Positions 9,408 through 17,907 of a stretch of 64,000 nt of DNA are shown here, piece by piece. The position numbers and the translations under genes were made by a program. A model generated the notes under the pieces. It was not told where the DNA came from, did no database searches, and worked only from the letters and a program-made list of their open reading frames with translations. The stretch is from JACCZX01 sp963807155 (GTDB taxonomy: Bacteria; Pseudomonadota; Gammaproteobacteria; Burkholderiales; Burkholderiaceae_F): positions 180,084-244,083 of the forward strand of contig CAWEAZ010000023.1 in the NCBI GenBank assembly GCA_963807155.1, given 5' to 3'. Within the stretch, counting starts at the first letter, position 1, and each line of letters begins with the position of its first letter.

Positions 9408-9575
9408 ATGTTCAACAGCCGCTACCCGCAACTGTCTCCGCGAGAACTGCTCGCGGAAACGGTTATGTGCCGTCGCATTCTTGTGGCGCACAGCGTGATG
9501 GCGTCTGGCATTGGCGAAGTGCTTTCCGGCTTTGTCGTGCTGAGTAGCGATCCAGGCGGAGGTTCAGGCATGTAG
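9408..9575 (+). CDS. Small protein, 55 residues
   Basis: An ATG at 9408 is preceded by GAAAGGG seven bases upstream. It opens a 55-codon frame that begins MFNSRYPQLSPRELLAETVM and ends in a Gly/Ser-rich tail (DPGGGSGM). The middle (RRILVAHSVMASGIGEVLSGF) is moderately hydrophobic. Twenty bases after the stop lies a good factor-independent terminator, which supports an expressed short transcript. I do not recognise the family. It could also be a regulatory RNA with an incidental frame. Confidence 0.5.
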   Translation: MFNSRYPQLSPRELLAETVMCRRILVAHSVMASGIGEVLSGFVVLSSDPGGGSGM

Positions 9576-9595
9576 CTGAATAAGCTGCCAGCCAA

Positions 9596-9631
9596 AAGCC
9601 CGGATCGCTTGAACGCCTCCGGGCTTTTTGT
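9596..9631 (+). terminator. Rho-independent terminator
   Basis: AGCCCGGA (9597-9604) pairs with TCCGGGCT (9618-9625) around a 13-base loop, followed by a T tract (TTTTTG). It ends the transcript of the 55-residue frame. Confidence 0.85.
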
Positions 9632-9662
9632 TTGTGCAGTCTTAACGCTAAAGAGGTGATGT

Positions 9663-9851
9663 ATGAAAAGCAAGGATCGATTCACAACGACGAAGAATGA
9701 CTTTTTCTACGCCTTTGTAATTGTTGCGACGTTTGTGGTGTCGACGTTCAGTGTCGGTGCGGTGGTGGTGAATGCAGGAACGGTACCGGTAGTCGCTGCC
9801 GTGGTACGCGCCGCCTTGGTTGCTGCCGCCACGTACTTCGCTTCAGGGTAG
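9663..9851 (+). CDS. Small single-pass membrane protein, 62 residues
   Basis: The start is supported by a Shine-Dalgarno sequence AGAGGTGAT placed three bases before the ATG. The basic, polar N-terminus (MKSKDRFTTTKNDF) is followed by a hydrophobic stretch of about 45 residues dominated by Val, Ala and Thr, enough for one or two membrane helices or a cleaved signal peptide. No family is recognised. It lies just after a terminator, so it has its own promoter in the 30-base gap or arises by read-through. Confidence 0.5.
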   Translation: MKSKDRFTTTKNDFFYAFVIVATFVVSTFSVGAVVVNAGTVPVVAAVVRAALVAAATYFASG

Positions 9852-9886
9852 TGGAAGTCAGATGAAAGCCGCGTCTCTGTCCGGTG

Positions 9887-9912
9887 ACGTGCGAATCCCC
9901 CGATTCGCACGT
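9887..9912. repeat. Perfect 11-bp inverted repeat, 4-base loop
   Basis: ACGTGCGAATC (9887-9897) is mirrored by GATTCGCACGT (9902-9912) around CCCC. No T tract follows on either strand, so it is a hairpin or protein site rather than a clear terminator. It lies 36 bases after the 62-residue gene and upstream of the DUF3574 gene. Confidence 0.6.
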
Positions 9913-10019
9913 TGCTGGGCGGAGCCGGTCTCCGCTCGCAAACTTGCCTGTCTCGTCCGCATCCAAAACACCTCGCGTTTCGTAAGTGCCGTCTCGCTCT
10001 GCACTTGATACGCACCACG

Positions 10020-10466
10020 ATGTTGAAAAATCTGATCGCTACCTACCCGATCGTCATTGGCCGCATTCTTGTCGCGATGCTATCGCTTGGCGCCGCGACC
10101 ACGCTCGCGCTTGAGGGTAATGAGTTGAAACGGCCGCGCGATTCGTGCGCCGAAGGCATGGTGTCACGGCTGTACTTTGGGCAGGCCACGCCGGTGGGTA
10201 CGGTTACCTCGGCGCAGTGGCGCGCGTTCGTTGCCCAGTCGGTCACGCCTCGCTTTCCGGCCGGCTTCACCGAACTTCAGGCGCAAGGGCACTGGCGCGA
10301 CGATCGCGGGACAGTCGTCGAGGAAGAGACGCGCATCGTTGAAATCGCGCATGACGGCGCGTCGCTCTCACGCGAGAACGTTCGCGCTGTCGCCGCCGAG
10401 TACAAAAAGCATTTCGCACAGCAGTCGGTGCTGGTCACGCAATTCCGGTCTCTCCAATGTTTCTGA
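10020..10466 (+). CDS. DUF3574 family exported protein
   Basis: The start at 10020 (MLKNLIATYPIVIGRILVAM) gives an N-terminal hydrophobic helix or signal peptide. It is followed by the family core: CAEGMVSRLYFGQATPVG, VTSAQWRAFVAQSVTPRFP and GFTELQAQGHWRD, then EETRIVEIAHDG. DUF3574 proteins are short exported proteins of unknown function, common in proteobacteria and cyanobacteria. The frame is also open upstream to 9912, but that part is not family-like. The next gene follows after 96 bases. Confidence 0.78.
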   Translation: MLKNLIATYPIVIGRILVAMLSLGAATTLALEGNELKRPRDSCAEGMVSRLYFGQATPVGTVTSAQWRAFVAQSVTPRFPAGFTELQAQGHWRDDRGTVVEEETRIVEIAHDGASLSRENVRAVAAEYKKHFAQQSVLVTQFRSLQCF

Positions 10467-10562
10467 TAACGCTGAGATTTTCATGCTTTCCGGTGAGCAA
10501 GGCACACGTCTTGCTCTGATTCGCTTGCGCACTCGCAACGCACGCACGATGGAGGCAGAAAA

Positions 10563-10829
10563 ATGAAACGTGAATCGAGCGACAACCTGCTAAAGCCAGA
10601 CCTGCTGTTCCGTGTTGTGTCGGGCCGTCCACCAGCCGATATCGAAACCGTCTCCGAGCTTCAAGAGTGGAGGCGCGCGGAAGATGAAAAAATGTTGACG
10701 GAGTGCATGCGCGTTTTTCGCGAACAACTAGATGCCGCGTTCGCCGAATTTCAGCGCGACATGAACGATGAGCATCAGATAGCTCAAGAGGACGATCGCG
10801 AGCACGACGCTGCGGTTATTTCGTACTGA
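10563..10829 (+). CDS. Hypothetical protein, 88 residues
   Basis: The ATG is preceded by GGAGGC about seven bases upstream. The protein is acidic and mostly helical in appearance (ELQEWRRAEDEKM, FREQLDAAFAEFQRDMND) and has no membrane segment. I do not recognise a family. Its 3' end overlaps the 3' end of the convergent DUF4239 gene by 14 bases. Confidence 0.55.
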   Translation: MKRESSDNLLKPDLLFRVVSGRPPADIETVSELQEWRRAEDEKMLTECMRVFREQLDAAFAEFQRDMNDEHQIAQEDDREHDAAVISY

Positions 10830-11775
10830 GCTCTCCAGTCATTGGAGGATTTACAAGCGCGCGACACGCTTCCGTCCAATCGGGCCGACCCTTGCCTTTC
10901 CCAACGTTCGCCTTGGCTCCGAACGGGTTCGGTCTCTTGATCATCCAACCGAGCTCGGTGTAGGAATCCGGCTCTATTCCAGCGTCACCAAAGAAGGGCC
11001 TGTCATTAAGCAAGATCATCAGAAAAACGAGGCCCAGGAAACCGGAAAGCAAAGAGACCAACAAGAGGTGAAGTCTCGCGTCCTGAAGTTTGAATAGGTA
11101 GATAAGACACATGCTCATCAGTGCGCCGAGAATGATGATCATCCACATCACCCCTGACAGCTTGCTGGTCGCAGCATCTGCGCGCAGCCGTCGCAGCTCG
11201 TTCAGGTCGTTGAGGGACTCGATCGCGGCGGCGTAGCGCACCTGTTGGCCGCCCTCATTCGGCTCAATACTCAGGACCGCTTCTCGAATTTCGCGCAATG
11301 CGCGCCAGTCCGTGCTGGATTTGGACCCTGCTCTCTGTTCGGGCCAAGCGATGCAAATGACGTCTCGCAAGTATTGCGACACCAGTTCCGCGACTGGCTT
11401 CCCAACCTTGGTCGACTCAGCCTCATCACGCTTTGGCCCTTGATCCGGTTGTTGTGCGACTCTCTTAGATCCAATGTTTGCCGAGACCATTACGTACAGG
11501 ACTTGGATCGCCGCCGCCTCGCGCACGACAATGTCCTCAGCGGTTGTGTGTCGCTGCCACACGTCTATGCTGATAAGGCCAACTGTTATGCCGTAGAGCA
11601 CGCCAATGGTTCCCAACGCGCCGCTGATCACATCATTGACACCATCGTGATACTTGATACGCGGCTGGAGAAAACGGCGAGCAAGACTGAATCCGCCCAC
11701 CGCCACAAGAGCTGTGGCTACAACCACGATTACCGCAACAACCGGATAAGGAAATTGATACAACCAGTCGAGCAT
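10816..11775 (-). CDS. DUF4239 (bestrophin-like) membrane protein, second copy
   Basis: The chosen start at 11775 (MLDWLYQFPYPVVAVIVVVA) begins directly with a membrane helix; the open frame upstream is not family-like. The family region NDVISGALGTIGVLYGITVG, then VWQRHTTAEDIVVREAAAI, is typical of DUF4239. A long soluble domain follows, and two helices (GVMWMIIILGALMSMCLIYL and LLLVSLLSGFLGLVFLMILL) lie near residues 215-265. The C-terminal tail is longer than in the first copy. Function is unknown. The sequence is too divergent from 8406-9161 to be a recent duplicate. Confidence 0.75.
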   Translation of the reverse strand: MLDWLYQFPYPVVAVIVVVATALVAVGGFSLARRFLQPRIKYHDGVNDVISGALGTIGVLYGITVGLISIDVWQRHTTAEDIVVREAAAIQVLYVMVSANIGSKRVAQQPDQGPKRDEAESTKVGKPVAELVSQYLRDVICIAWPEQRAGSKSSTDWRALREIREAVLSIEPNEGGQQVRYAAAIESLNDLNELRRLRADAATSKLSGVMWMIIILGALMSMCLIYLFKLQDARLHLLLVSLLSGFLGLVFLMILLNDRPFFGDAGIEPDSYTELGWMIKRPNPFGAKANVGKGKGRPDWTEACRALVNPPMTGELSTK

Positions 11776-11811
11776 GTTTAATCGTCCACTGACGCGCCTA
11801 TCAGAGCCGCG

Positions 11812-12524
11812 ATGGAGTTTCAGTATAAGGAGGACTTCCGTCGTGGTGGGGGCGCCGCCTTGAGTCCTCTTCTGTCGCTGCTTGAAGCCCGCATCCTCGG
11901 TGTACTTCTCGAAAAGGAACTGACGGTTCCCGACATTCATCCGCTGTCGTTGAACGCGCTGACGGCAGGCTGCAACCAGAAGAACAACCGCAACCCGGTG
12001 CTGAACGCACTGGAAGTCGACGTACAGGCCGCGATCGACCGGCTCAGACCGCTATCGCTGGTGATCGAATCAAGCGGCTCCCGCGTGATGCGCTATTCGC
12101 AGAACATCGGCCGCGTGCTGAAGGTGCCGAGCGAAGCAGTCGCGCTGCTCGCCGCTTTGTGGCTGCGAGGCCCGCAGACCGCGGCTGAACTGCGCGCGGC
12201 GACTGAACGACTGCATCGGTTCGCCGATGTCAGTTCGGTCGAAGGCTTCCTCACAACAGCTCGCCGAACGCTCGCGCCGAGTCCGGCGGTCCCTTGGTGC
12301 GATTGCTGCCGCGCATGCCCGGCGCTCGCGAATCGCGCTGGGTGGATCTGTTGAGCCCGGCTGCGGAATCAGTGAATATGGAGCAGCGTCGCGAGCAGCA
12401 GGTCGGCGTCGCGCCGGCTCCTGACTGGCGCGCGGAGCTTGAGCAACTGCGCGCCGAACTGCAGGCCCTGCGCGAGCGCGTGCAGCAGCTGGAGAATCAG
12501 GCTTCAATGCGGCCAGAGCGGTGA
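11812..12524 (+). CDS. yceH: YceH/DUF480 family protein (frame breaks)
   Basis: YceH proteins are tandem winged-helix proteins of unclear function, near-universal in beta- and gammaproteobacteria. The family N-terminus LLEARILGVLLEKELTVPD, then HPLSLNALTAGCNQKNNRNP, is unmistakable. The second winged helix follows (LLAALWLRGPQTAAELRA). Two single-base breaks between about 12250 and 12290 interrupt LxxLAER and LVRLLPRMPGARESRW. The last frame continues through a Glu/Leu-rich coiled coil (QLRAELQALRERVQQLENQ) to the stop at 12522-12524. The family usually starts a few residues before LSLLEAR, so a TTG at 11860 with GGTGGGGG upstream is a possible start. Confidence 0.8.
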
Positions 12525-12548
12525 AGTTCTTCGTCATCGAAATCCGAA

Positions 12549-13157
12549 TCACTGCTTCACGAAGCTAGTCGCGGTTGGACCGATGCCGCCGCATTGAAAG
12601 ACCGCCTCGCCGTCCTTGGCCCATAGGAAGTGCGGCACGTTCGCCGGTACCACCCACACGCCACCGGCGGGAATCGCTACCGTCTTGGATTCATCGAAAG
12701 TGGGACTGAACCCGAGGTGCACCGTCCCGGAGAACACTGTTCCGCTGCGCTCCTCTGGATGTGAGTGGGGTGGAATGCGGGCACCTGGCGCGAGCTTGAC
12801 GCGCAACAGATACGGGCCGGGCTTATCGCCGGCGCTTAGCACCCAAGCGTTCTGCACGCCCGGTAGCGCGGCAGGACTCGTCCACTTGATGGCGTCTGGC
12901 ATGACCGGTGCGGGTGGTGTCGCATGCGTCTGAGCGACAACAATTGCACTGCTCTGCTCGGGTTTCGGGGCCACTGGCGCTGGTCCGCAAGCTTCGCGGA
13001 TGTTGCCTTCAACCCAGTAAGGGATGTTGGGAGGCACCGGGAATGCAAGCCTTTGCGTGGCCACGCACTCGTCGTATTTCTTCTTGTCGGCTGCATAGTC
13101 AGCGAACGCAACTGCCGGGACGATAGCGGCTAAGAAAAACAGTTTTGCGATTTTCAC
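12549..13157 (-). CDS. Exported cupin-domain protein
   Basis: A signal peptide (MKIAKLFFLAAIVPAVAFA) is followed by a Cys-containing segment of about 75 residues and a single cupin barrel. The metal-binding motif is PPHSHPEERSGTVFSGTVHLG, and the second motif is GGVWVVPANVPHFLW. Two His and one Glu of the first motif and the His of the second are in place, so a divalent metal site is likely. The family contains exported cupins of unknown substrate. The HiPIP gene starts 40 bases further upstream on the same strand. Confidence 0.75.
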   Translation of the reverse strand: MKIAKLFFLAAIVPAVAFADYAADKKKYDECVATQRLAFPVPPNIPYWVEGNIREACGPAPVAPKPEQSSAIVVAQTHATPPAPVMPDAIKWTSPAALPGVQNAWVLSAGDKPGPYLLRVKLAPGARIPPHSHPEERSGTVFSGTVHLGFSPTFDESKTVAIPAGGVWVVPANVPHFLWAKDGEAVFQCGGIGPTATSFVKQ

Positions 13158-13196
13158 GTGCTCTCCTCTCAGGTATTGGTATCTTGGTTGTCGAAG

Positions 13197-13493
13197 TTAT
13201 TTCTTTGCTTCCCACATGACGCACCAGCCATTGGGGGAGATCTCGGTATCGCCGGGTATGGCCGTGCACCCTCCACGATCCTTCGGCGTTTTGCCCGGTA
13301 TGAACTCCGCGCAACCCAAGCAGTCCTTACCCGCATTCGGCGAGTCCTGATACTTCAGAGCGCCGCGAGCCGGACCGTTCTGCACCGCGGCCGCTTTGCT
13401 AACAAACATTCCCAGAGGAGCCGCGACGGCAACGCCTGCAACTGCTTGCAGCCAGATGCGTCGAGGTCTATCCAATTTTTCGCCGCTGTTCAT
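13197..13493 (-). CDS. High-potential iron-sulfur protein (HiPIP)
   Basis: The 98-residue protein has a twin-arginine signal (RPRRIWLQAVAGVAVAAP). The mature domain holds the HiPIP cluster pattern CLGC, then GGCTA and NGWC, i.e. four Cys with spacing C-x2-C-x15-C-x14-C. HiPIPs fold around one 4Fe-4S cluster in the cytoplasm, leave through Tat and carry electrons in the periplasm, often to oxidases or photosynthetic reaction centres. No partner redox gene lies beside it. The cupin gene downstream may be cotranscribed. Confidence 0.9.
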   Translation of the reverse strand: MNSGEKLDRPRRIWLQAVAGVAVAAPLGMFVSKAAAVQNGPARGALKYQDSPNAGKDCLGCAEFIPGKTPKDRGGCTAIPGDTEISPNGWCVMWEAKK

Positions 13494-13716
13494 GCCTCAT
13501 CCTTGCAATAAATACAAAGCAACGTCCGACCCGCATTGGTTGCTCGAATAGGCGGTGCGCCTACACTCCTCAGTGCGATCTGAAGCGCTCGCCAAGGTAG
13601 CGTGTTGCGGGGCGCATGTAGTTATGAAACGCGCAAATTGAAATGAAAGAAGAGACATTTCGCGACTCGAACACGGCGTGCGAAGTGATTAGCGGTTCAC
13701 AACAGCGGAACCAGCG

Positions 13717-15501
13717 ATGCTGATAACCCCATCCGCTTGGAACGAGGCCGCCAACCGGTTGCGAGCTGTCCGGCTTTGTGCTTGACCTCAATCGAGGTGA
13801 ACTGCTGACCCCCCACGATGAGCTAGCGGGGTTGCGCAAGCAGGCATTGGACGTGTTGCTCGTGCTGGGTGCGCGCGCCGGCCAAGTCGTCAGCAAAGAT
13901 GAGCTGATGAGCCGTGTTTGGCCTGATGTCGTGGTGGGCGAGGGCTCGCTCGTCCAGGCGATCGCAGACATCCGGCGCGTGCTCGGTGACACCGGGCATC
14001 GCTTGATCCGTAATGTCGCGCGGCGCGGCTACATGCTGGTGCCCGAGGGGCCATCGACACCGCAGACAGTTGCTGGCGATGCCATTACCGGACCACCCTT
14101 CGCTCCCGAGCAGGCGACCGCGCTGCCCCCCGCTCCCGAGCAGGCGGCTCCAGCCGCGGAGCGGACTCGCAGCAAGCTGGCTTGTGGCGGTAGCCATCCT
14201 CGCTGTCGCTTGGCATCGTCGGCGCGTCGGTCATGTTCAGCCGCTCCGAAGAACGCGGTAGCGAACGCAGCCAGCCGCGTTGAAGGCGCCACTGGCGCGA
14301 GACATCCCGCTTGCTTCGCTGGTGATGCTGCCGTTTGCCGTCGAGGGCGCGTCAGGCAACGGTGACTGGTCAGCGGACGCGCTGCTGAATGACCTTACCA
14401 ATGAGGTCGCACGAATCCCGGGGATTAAGGTGGTGGCGAACGCCACGGCGGCCACATACAAAGGCAAGGCGGTCGACCCCCGGCAGCTTGCGCGTGAACT
14501 ACGCGTTCGCTATGTGTTGCGCGGCAGCCTGCGGCCTCAGAGCGACGCGATTCTTCTCAACCTCGAGCTGATCGATGGTGAAACCGGCTTACAGCGCTGG
14601 GGCGAGCTGTACGTGGTTGAGCGGGCCCGCATTAGCGAGGTGCGCGACGAATTCGTAGTGAGGGTGGGGCGATTTCGTGCACATCGAGGTCATCAAGGCA
14701 GCGGGTGACTATGTCGCCACTCTGCCACCGGATGAAGTTTCCGCAGACGATTTGAACATGCAGGGGTTTGCGCTCTTGCATCGCAGCTACAGCAGCCAGA
14801 ATTTGAACGAAGCGCTCGCGCTGTTTGAGCGGGCGCTGATCAAGAATCCCAACTCGATCCGCGCGTGGGGCGGCGTGGCGATTACGAACTACGTCGGCGT
14901 TTTGAACGGCTGGTTGCCGGATCGAAGCGCAGCGTTGCGTCGTTTCGACGTGGCCAGCGACAACCTCGAGCGTCTTGATCCGAACGGGTATTTTGCATAT
15001 CAAGCCAAAGGTTGCCAGGCCATGGTCCGAGGTGACTGGCCCGGTGTGTTGAGGGTGAGCGAAATACTGGTGGAGCGCCACCCCAATCCGGTGTCTTTTG
15101 CCATCAACGGCCTGGCACTGGCACTAAACGGGCGGCCCGCAGAAGCGGTTGCGCCACTCGAGCTGGCTCTTCGACTGAGTCCGCGCGATGCTTTACGTGC
15201 CGAGTGGCAGTACCGCCTCGCCTTCGCGCACTTCATGCTGAACCAGTACGAGCAATCGCGTGATTGGGGTCAGACGGCGCAGATCTCAAATCCTAATCTG
15301 CCGTGGCCGCCGATCCATGCCGCGGCGCTGGTGCGTTTAGGGAAAGAGGCAGAAGCTAAGGTCATGCTCGACGACTTTCTGCTGCGTCACCCGAAGTATG
15401 AAATCAGCGACATCGGCCAGCGATTGGGTGGCACGGACTCACGTGTTGTCGAGAGCCGCGACCGCTTGATTTCGAGTTTGCGTGAGATCGGAATGCGTTG
15501 A
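13717..15501 (+). CDS. Winged-helix / TolB-like / TPR regulator of the CadC type (several frame breaks)
   Basis: Joined over at least four frame breaks, the gene encodes an OmpR/CadC-type DNA-binding domain (LRKQALDVLLVLGARAGQVV, VWPDVVVGEGSLVQAI, IRNVARRGYMLVP). A probable membrane helix follows (WLVAVAILA, then LGIVGASVMF). Next come a TolB-like N-terminal domain (LASLVMLPFAVEG, TYKGKAVDPRQLARELRVRY, ELIDGETGLQRWGELY) and a TPR region to the stop at 15501. Proteins of this layout are membrane-tethered transcription regulators. The breaks are near 13770, 14185-14270 and 14680. The start is uncertain: ATG 13717 needs one shift, GTG 13778 needs none. This is the most damaged large gene here, so a decaying pseudogene is a real alternative. 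Confidence 0.62.
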
Positions 15502-15566
15502 TGTCGAGCTGCGGCCCCGCTAGATAGCCGATCCCGCTTTGGACGAAGCGGGCAAGTGACTTGGTG

Positions 15567-15785
15567 TTAAGCAGGCTGCGAATAGTCGTCTGGCCGCTCG
15601 CCCTTATCGCACTTCACGCAATTTAGAAGTGCTCCAAGCGCTTTGGCGCGACCCTCAGAAGTCTGGACCCACGCGCGATTTGTCCAGGGCGGATCGTGCC
15701 GAACATGCTGGCCATGGCCGCATTCCAGTTCGGCCACCCAGTGCTGCTCTTCGTCCTTATGGAATCCAACAATTCGCTTATCCAT
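15567..15785 (-). CDS. DUF3565 family protein
   Basis: The 72-residue protein matches the family closely: KRIVGFHKDEEQHWVAEL, then ECGHGQHVRHDPPW and LLNCVKCDKGERP. The conserved Cys and His residues (CGHGQHVRH, CVKC) suggest a zinc site. These small proteins are common in proteobacteria, and a pressure-response role has been suggested for some. It is divergent from the truncated hemoglobin gene. Confidence 0.82.
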   Translation of the reverse strand: MDKRIVGFHKDEEQHWVAELECGHGQHVRHDPPWTNRAWVQTSEGRAKALGALLNCVKCDKGERPDDYSQPA

Positions 15786-15876
15786 GGAACGGGAACGTGG
15801 GCTGACGGTGCTGCATCAAATGCCGACAACGAACAATTCGAACCTGCCGCCGATGATTCAAATCAAGGAGGCTTTT

Positions 15877-16377
15877 ATGAAGAAGTTCTTAATCGCCATA
15901 CTGTCCCTATTCATCGTGACGCTGAGCCTGCCTCTGCAGGCTCAGCCGAAATCCGAGAAGAGTCTGTATGAACGGCTTGGCGGCGTCTTCGCCATCGCCG
16001 CGGTCGTTGACCACTTTAGCGACGCAGTAGTGCAGAACCCGATCGTGGGAAAAAATTCGCAGAACCCAGCCCTCAGAGAGTGGCACACGAAGAACCTGAA
16101 CCGGTTGCCGGGCCTCAAGTTCATGCGAACCCTGTGGGTCTGCGAGGTCACGGGCGGGCCGTTCAAATTCTCGCCAACAAAGCGGGGCAAGACTCATTTG
16201 AGCCTTGAGAATGCGCATCGTGACCTGAAAATCTCGCCCGAAGAATTCGACGAGGTGGCAGCCGAGCTGGGACGCAGCCTTGACTTTGCCAAAGTGCCTG
16301 CGCGTGAGAAGGGAGAAGTCCTTGCGGCCTTCGCAGCACATAAGAACGAGGTAACGGCCGGCTACAAGGCGAAGTGA
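15877..16377 (+). CDS. Truncated hemoglobin (group I-like) with signal peptide
   Basis: The start at 15877 has a perfect AAGGAGG six bases upstream. The first 22 residues form a signal peptide (KKFLIAILSLFIVTLSLPLQAQ). The globin begins SLYERLGGVFAIAAVVDHF and continues with VTGGPFKF, and the proximal His lies in ENAHRDLKIS. Truncated hemoglobins bind oxygen or nitric oxide. Group I members with signal peptides occur in proteobacteria and would act in the periplasm, but their role is not established. The 5' open frame before 15877 is not coding. Confidence 0.85.
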   Translation: MKKFLIAILSLFIVTLSLPLQAQPKSEKSLYERLGGVFAIAAVVDHFSDAVVQNPIVGKNSQNPALREWHTKNLNRLPGLKFMRTLWVCEVTGGPFKFSPTKRGKTHLSLENAHRDLKISPEEFDEVAAELGRSLDFAKVPAREKGEVLAAFAAHKNEVTAGYKAK

Positions 16378-16395
16378 TTTTGGCTGGGGTTTGCT

Positions 16396-16418
16396 GCAGG
16401 CGACTATTCATCGCCTGC
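16396..16418. repeat. 8-bp hairpin after the hemoglobin gene
   Basis: GCAGGCGA (16396-16403) pairs with TCGCCTGC (16411-16418) around a 7-base loop, 18 bases after the hemoglobin stop. Only TTCTC follows, so it is at best a weak terminator or an RNA-stabilising hairpin. The rest of the 290-base gap to 16668 shows nothing I can name. Confidence 0.55.
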
Positions 16419-16667
16419 TTCTCGGCTTCGCAGCCATAGGCAACTCATCGCGGGCTCCGCTCGACGAAGCGCAGCTTGTCGCCGATTTTTGTCTGTCCGA
16501 GGCAAGCGCGCTGCACTGGGCGCAAATTTCCAGTGCGACGCACCACCACCAAGGCGTCAAGGCCGACCGTAGTAACGGCTCGGTAACGCCCAACTCCGTA
16601 CATTGCTTCGCATGCAGCTCTCGGTTTCTAGCTCAATGCGTGCACCTCAACTTGACCGGAGACTTCG

Positions 16668-17855
16668 ATGAATATTCTGTCTCGATCGGCCTTCATTGCG
16701 ACCGCGATGCTGGTAATGGCTGCCGCTGTCACTCCGCAGCACGGCTGGGCGCAGACGCCAGCACAGATGGAGTACGAGCGCCAGCAACGCGAGTACCGGC
16801 AGCAGCTAGAGCGCCAGCGCGAGCAGCAGCAACAGCAGCAGCAGCTGATGAATGAGAACGCGCGACGCCAGCAGGAACAGTCAAGCCGGATCAATGCACC
16901 CGCGACGCAGAGTCCCAGTTATGCGCCCCCGACACAGGGGTCGTCCGGCGGCACACAAGGGGCGCGCGGCGCCGACCCATCGGGCGCACAGGCGGCGTCG
17001 GCTGCGCGCGCAATGTGGGAGAAGCGTCCTGCGCTGCCGCCCGACCGCAATCCGCTGCTTGGTAAGTGGACGCGGCCGGCCTCGACCCGCACCAACTCAT
17101 CGGATCCGTTCGCCGCCCTCGCTGCAATGGCGAAAGGGGGCCTGTGCGAAGTCCTCTTCGGCGGTGGCATCTTCGAGTTCCGTCCGGACCGGTTGGTCGG
17201 CATGGACGAGCGCACGCCCCCGCAGGAACTTGACCGCGTCGAATATCGCGGTGACGCCAAGCGCGTCGTGGTGTTGCCCAAGACGACATTCAAGTTGATC
17301 GAGTTTGACTTCGAAGGTCCGGACCGCATCAACTGGGCCAGTCAGAAGTGCGTGCTGGTGCGGGTCGGCGCCGCGTCGAGCAGCGCTTCCGCAGCAAAGC
17401 CAGCGACAGTCGCTACAGCCGCTACGCCGTCGGCGCGTTCCGACTCAACCACGGGCGGTGTGATTGTTTTCTCGGTCGGCGCGCCCTCGCCAGACAACAA
17501 CGTCGCCGGCCGCACGCTCTGGGTGTTGAAGCAGGATGCGCAGGTAGCTCTGATCAAGGGGGGCTTGAAGTCGACCCCGTATGCCAGCGTGCTGCAGAAC
17601 TGGATGCGCGCCTGCACCGAGCGGACACCAGACTGCGAAAAGGGCGCGCGGGCGCTGAACGCCTACAGCGTCGGCTACATAAAGACCGATGCCAATGGAA
17701 ACGCGCAGACACCGACCTTGCCGGTAGGTCGCTATTGGGTGTTAAGCGATGCGAAAGTCGGCAACAAGCGAATGATGTGGCATGAGCTCGTGGATGTGAA
17801 GGCGGGCAATCAGTCGCTCACGCTTGACCAACGCAACGCGCTGCCGGTCGAGTAA
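16668..17855 (+). CDS. Exported protein of unknown function, Gln-rich N-terminal region
   Basis: A signal peptide (about residues 1-28, ending HGWAQ) is followed by a helix rich in Gln, Arg and Glu with a run of seven Gln, a Ser/Pro/Gly-rich linker, and two globular regions. The first (about 130-230) holds LLGKWTRP and CEVLFGGGIFEFRPDR and reads like a small exported beta domain. The second (about 260-395) holds GRTLWVLKQDAQVAL, ACTERTPDCEKG and LPVGRYWVLSDA, and ends in a probable beta domain. GGAGA lies before the start. I do not recognise the family. Confidence 0.65.
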   Translation: MNILSRSAFIATAMLVMAAAVTPQHGWAQTPAQMEYERQQREYRQQLERQREQQQQQQQLMNENARRQQEQSSRINAPATQSPSYAPPTQGSSGGTQGARGADPSGAQAASAARAMWEKRPALPPDRNPLLGKWTRPASTRTNSSDPFAALAAMAKGGLCEVLFGGGIFEFRPDRLVGMDERTPPQELDRVEYRGDAKRVVVLPKTTFKLIEFDFEGPDRINWASQKCVLVRVGAASSSASAAKPATVATAATPSARSDSTTGGVIVFSVGAPSPDNNVAGRTLWVLKQDAQVALIKGGLKSTPYASVLQNWMRACTERTPDCEKGARALNAYSVGYIKTDANGNAQTPTLPVGRYWVLSDAKVGNKRMMWHELVDVKAGNQSLTLDQRNALPVE

Positions 17856-17907
17856 TTGCGGACCCGTGACGCCGGTCAAAGCAACGCGCACGCTGCGAGA
17901 CAACAAA

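Noticed and set aside
16668..16870. CAG/CAA-rich repeat considered as a microsatellite or mobile element
   Set aside because: It encodes a Gln/Arg/Glu-rich helix in frame after a signal peptide and has no flanking repeats.
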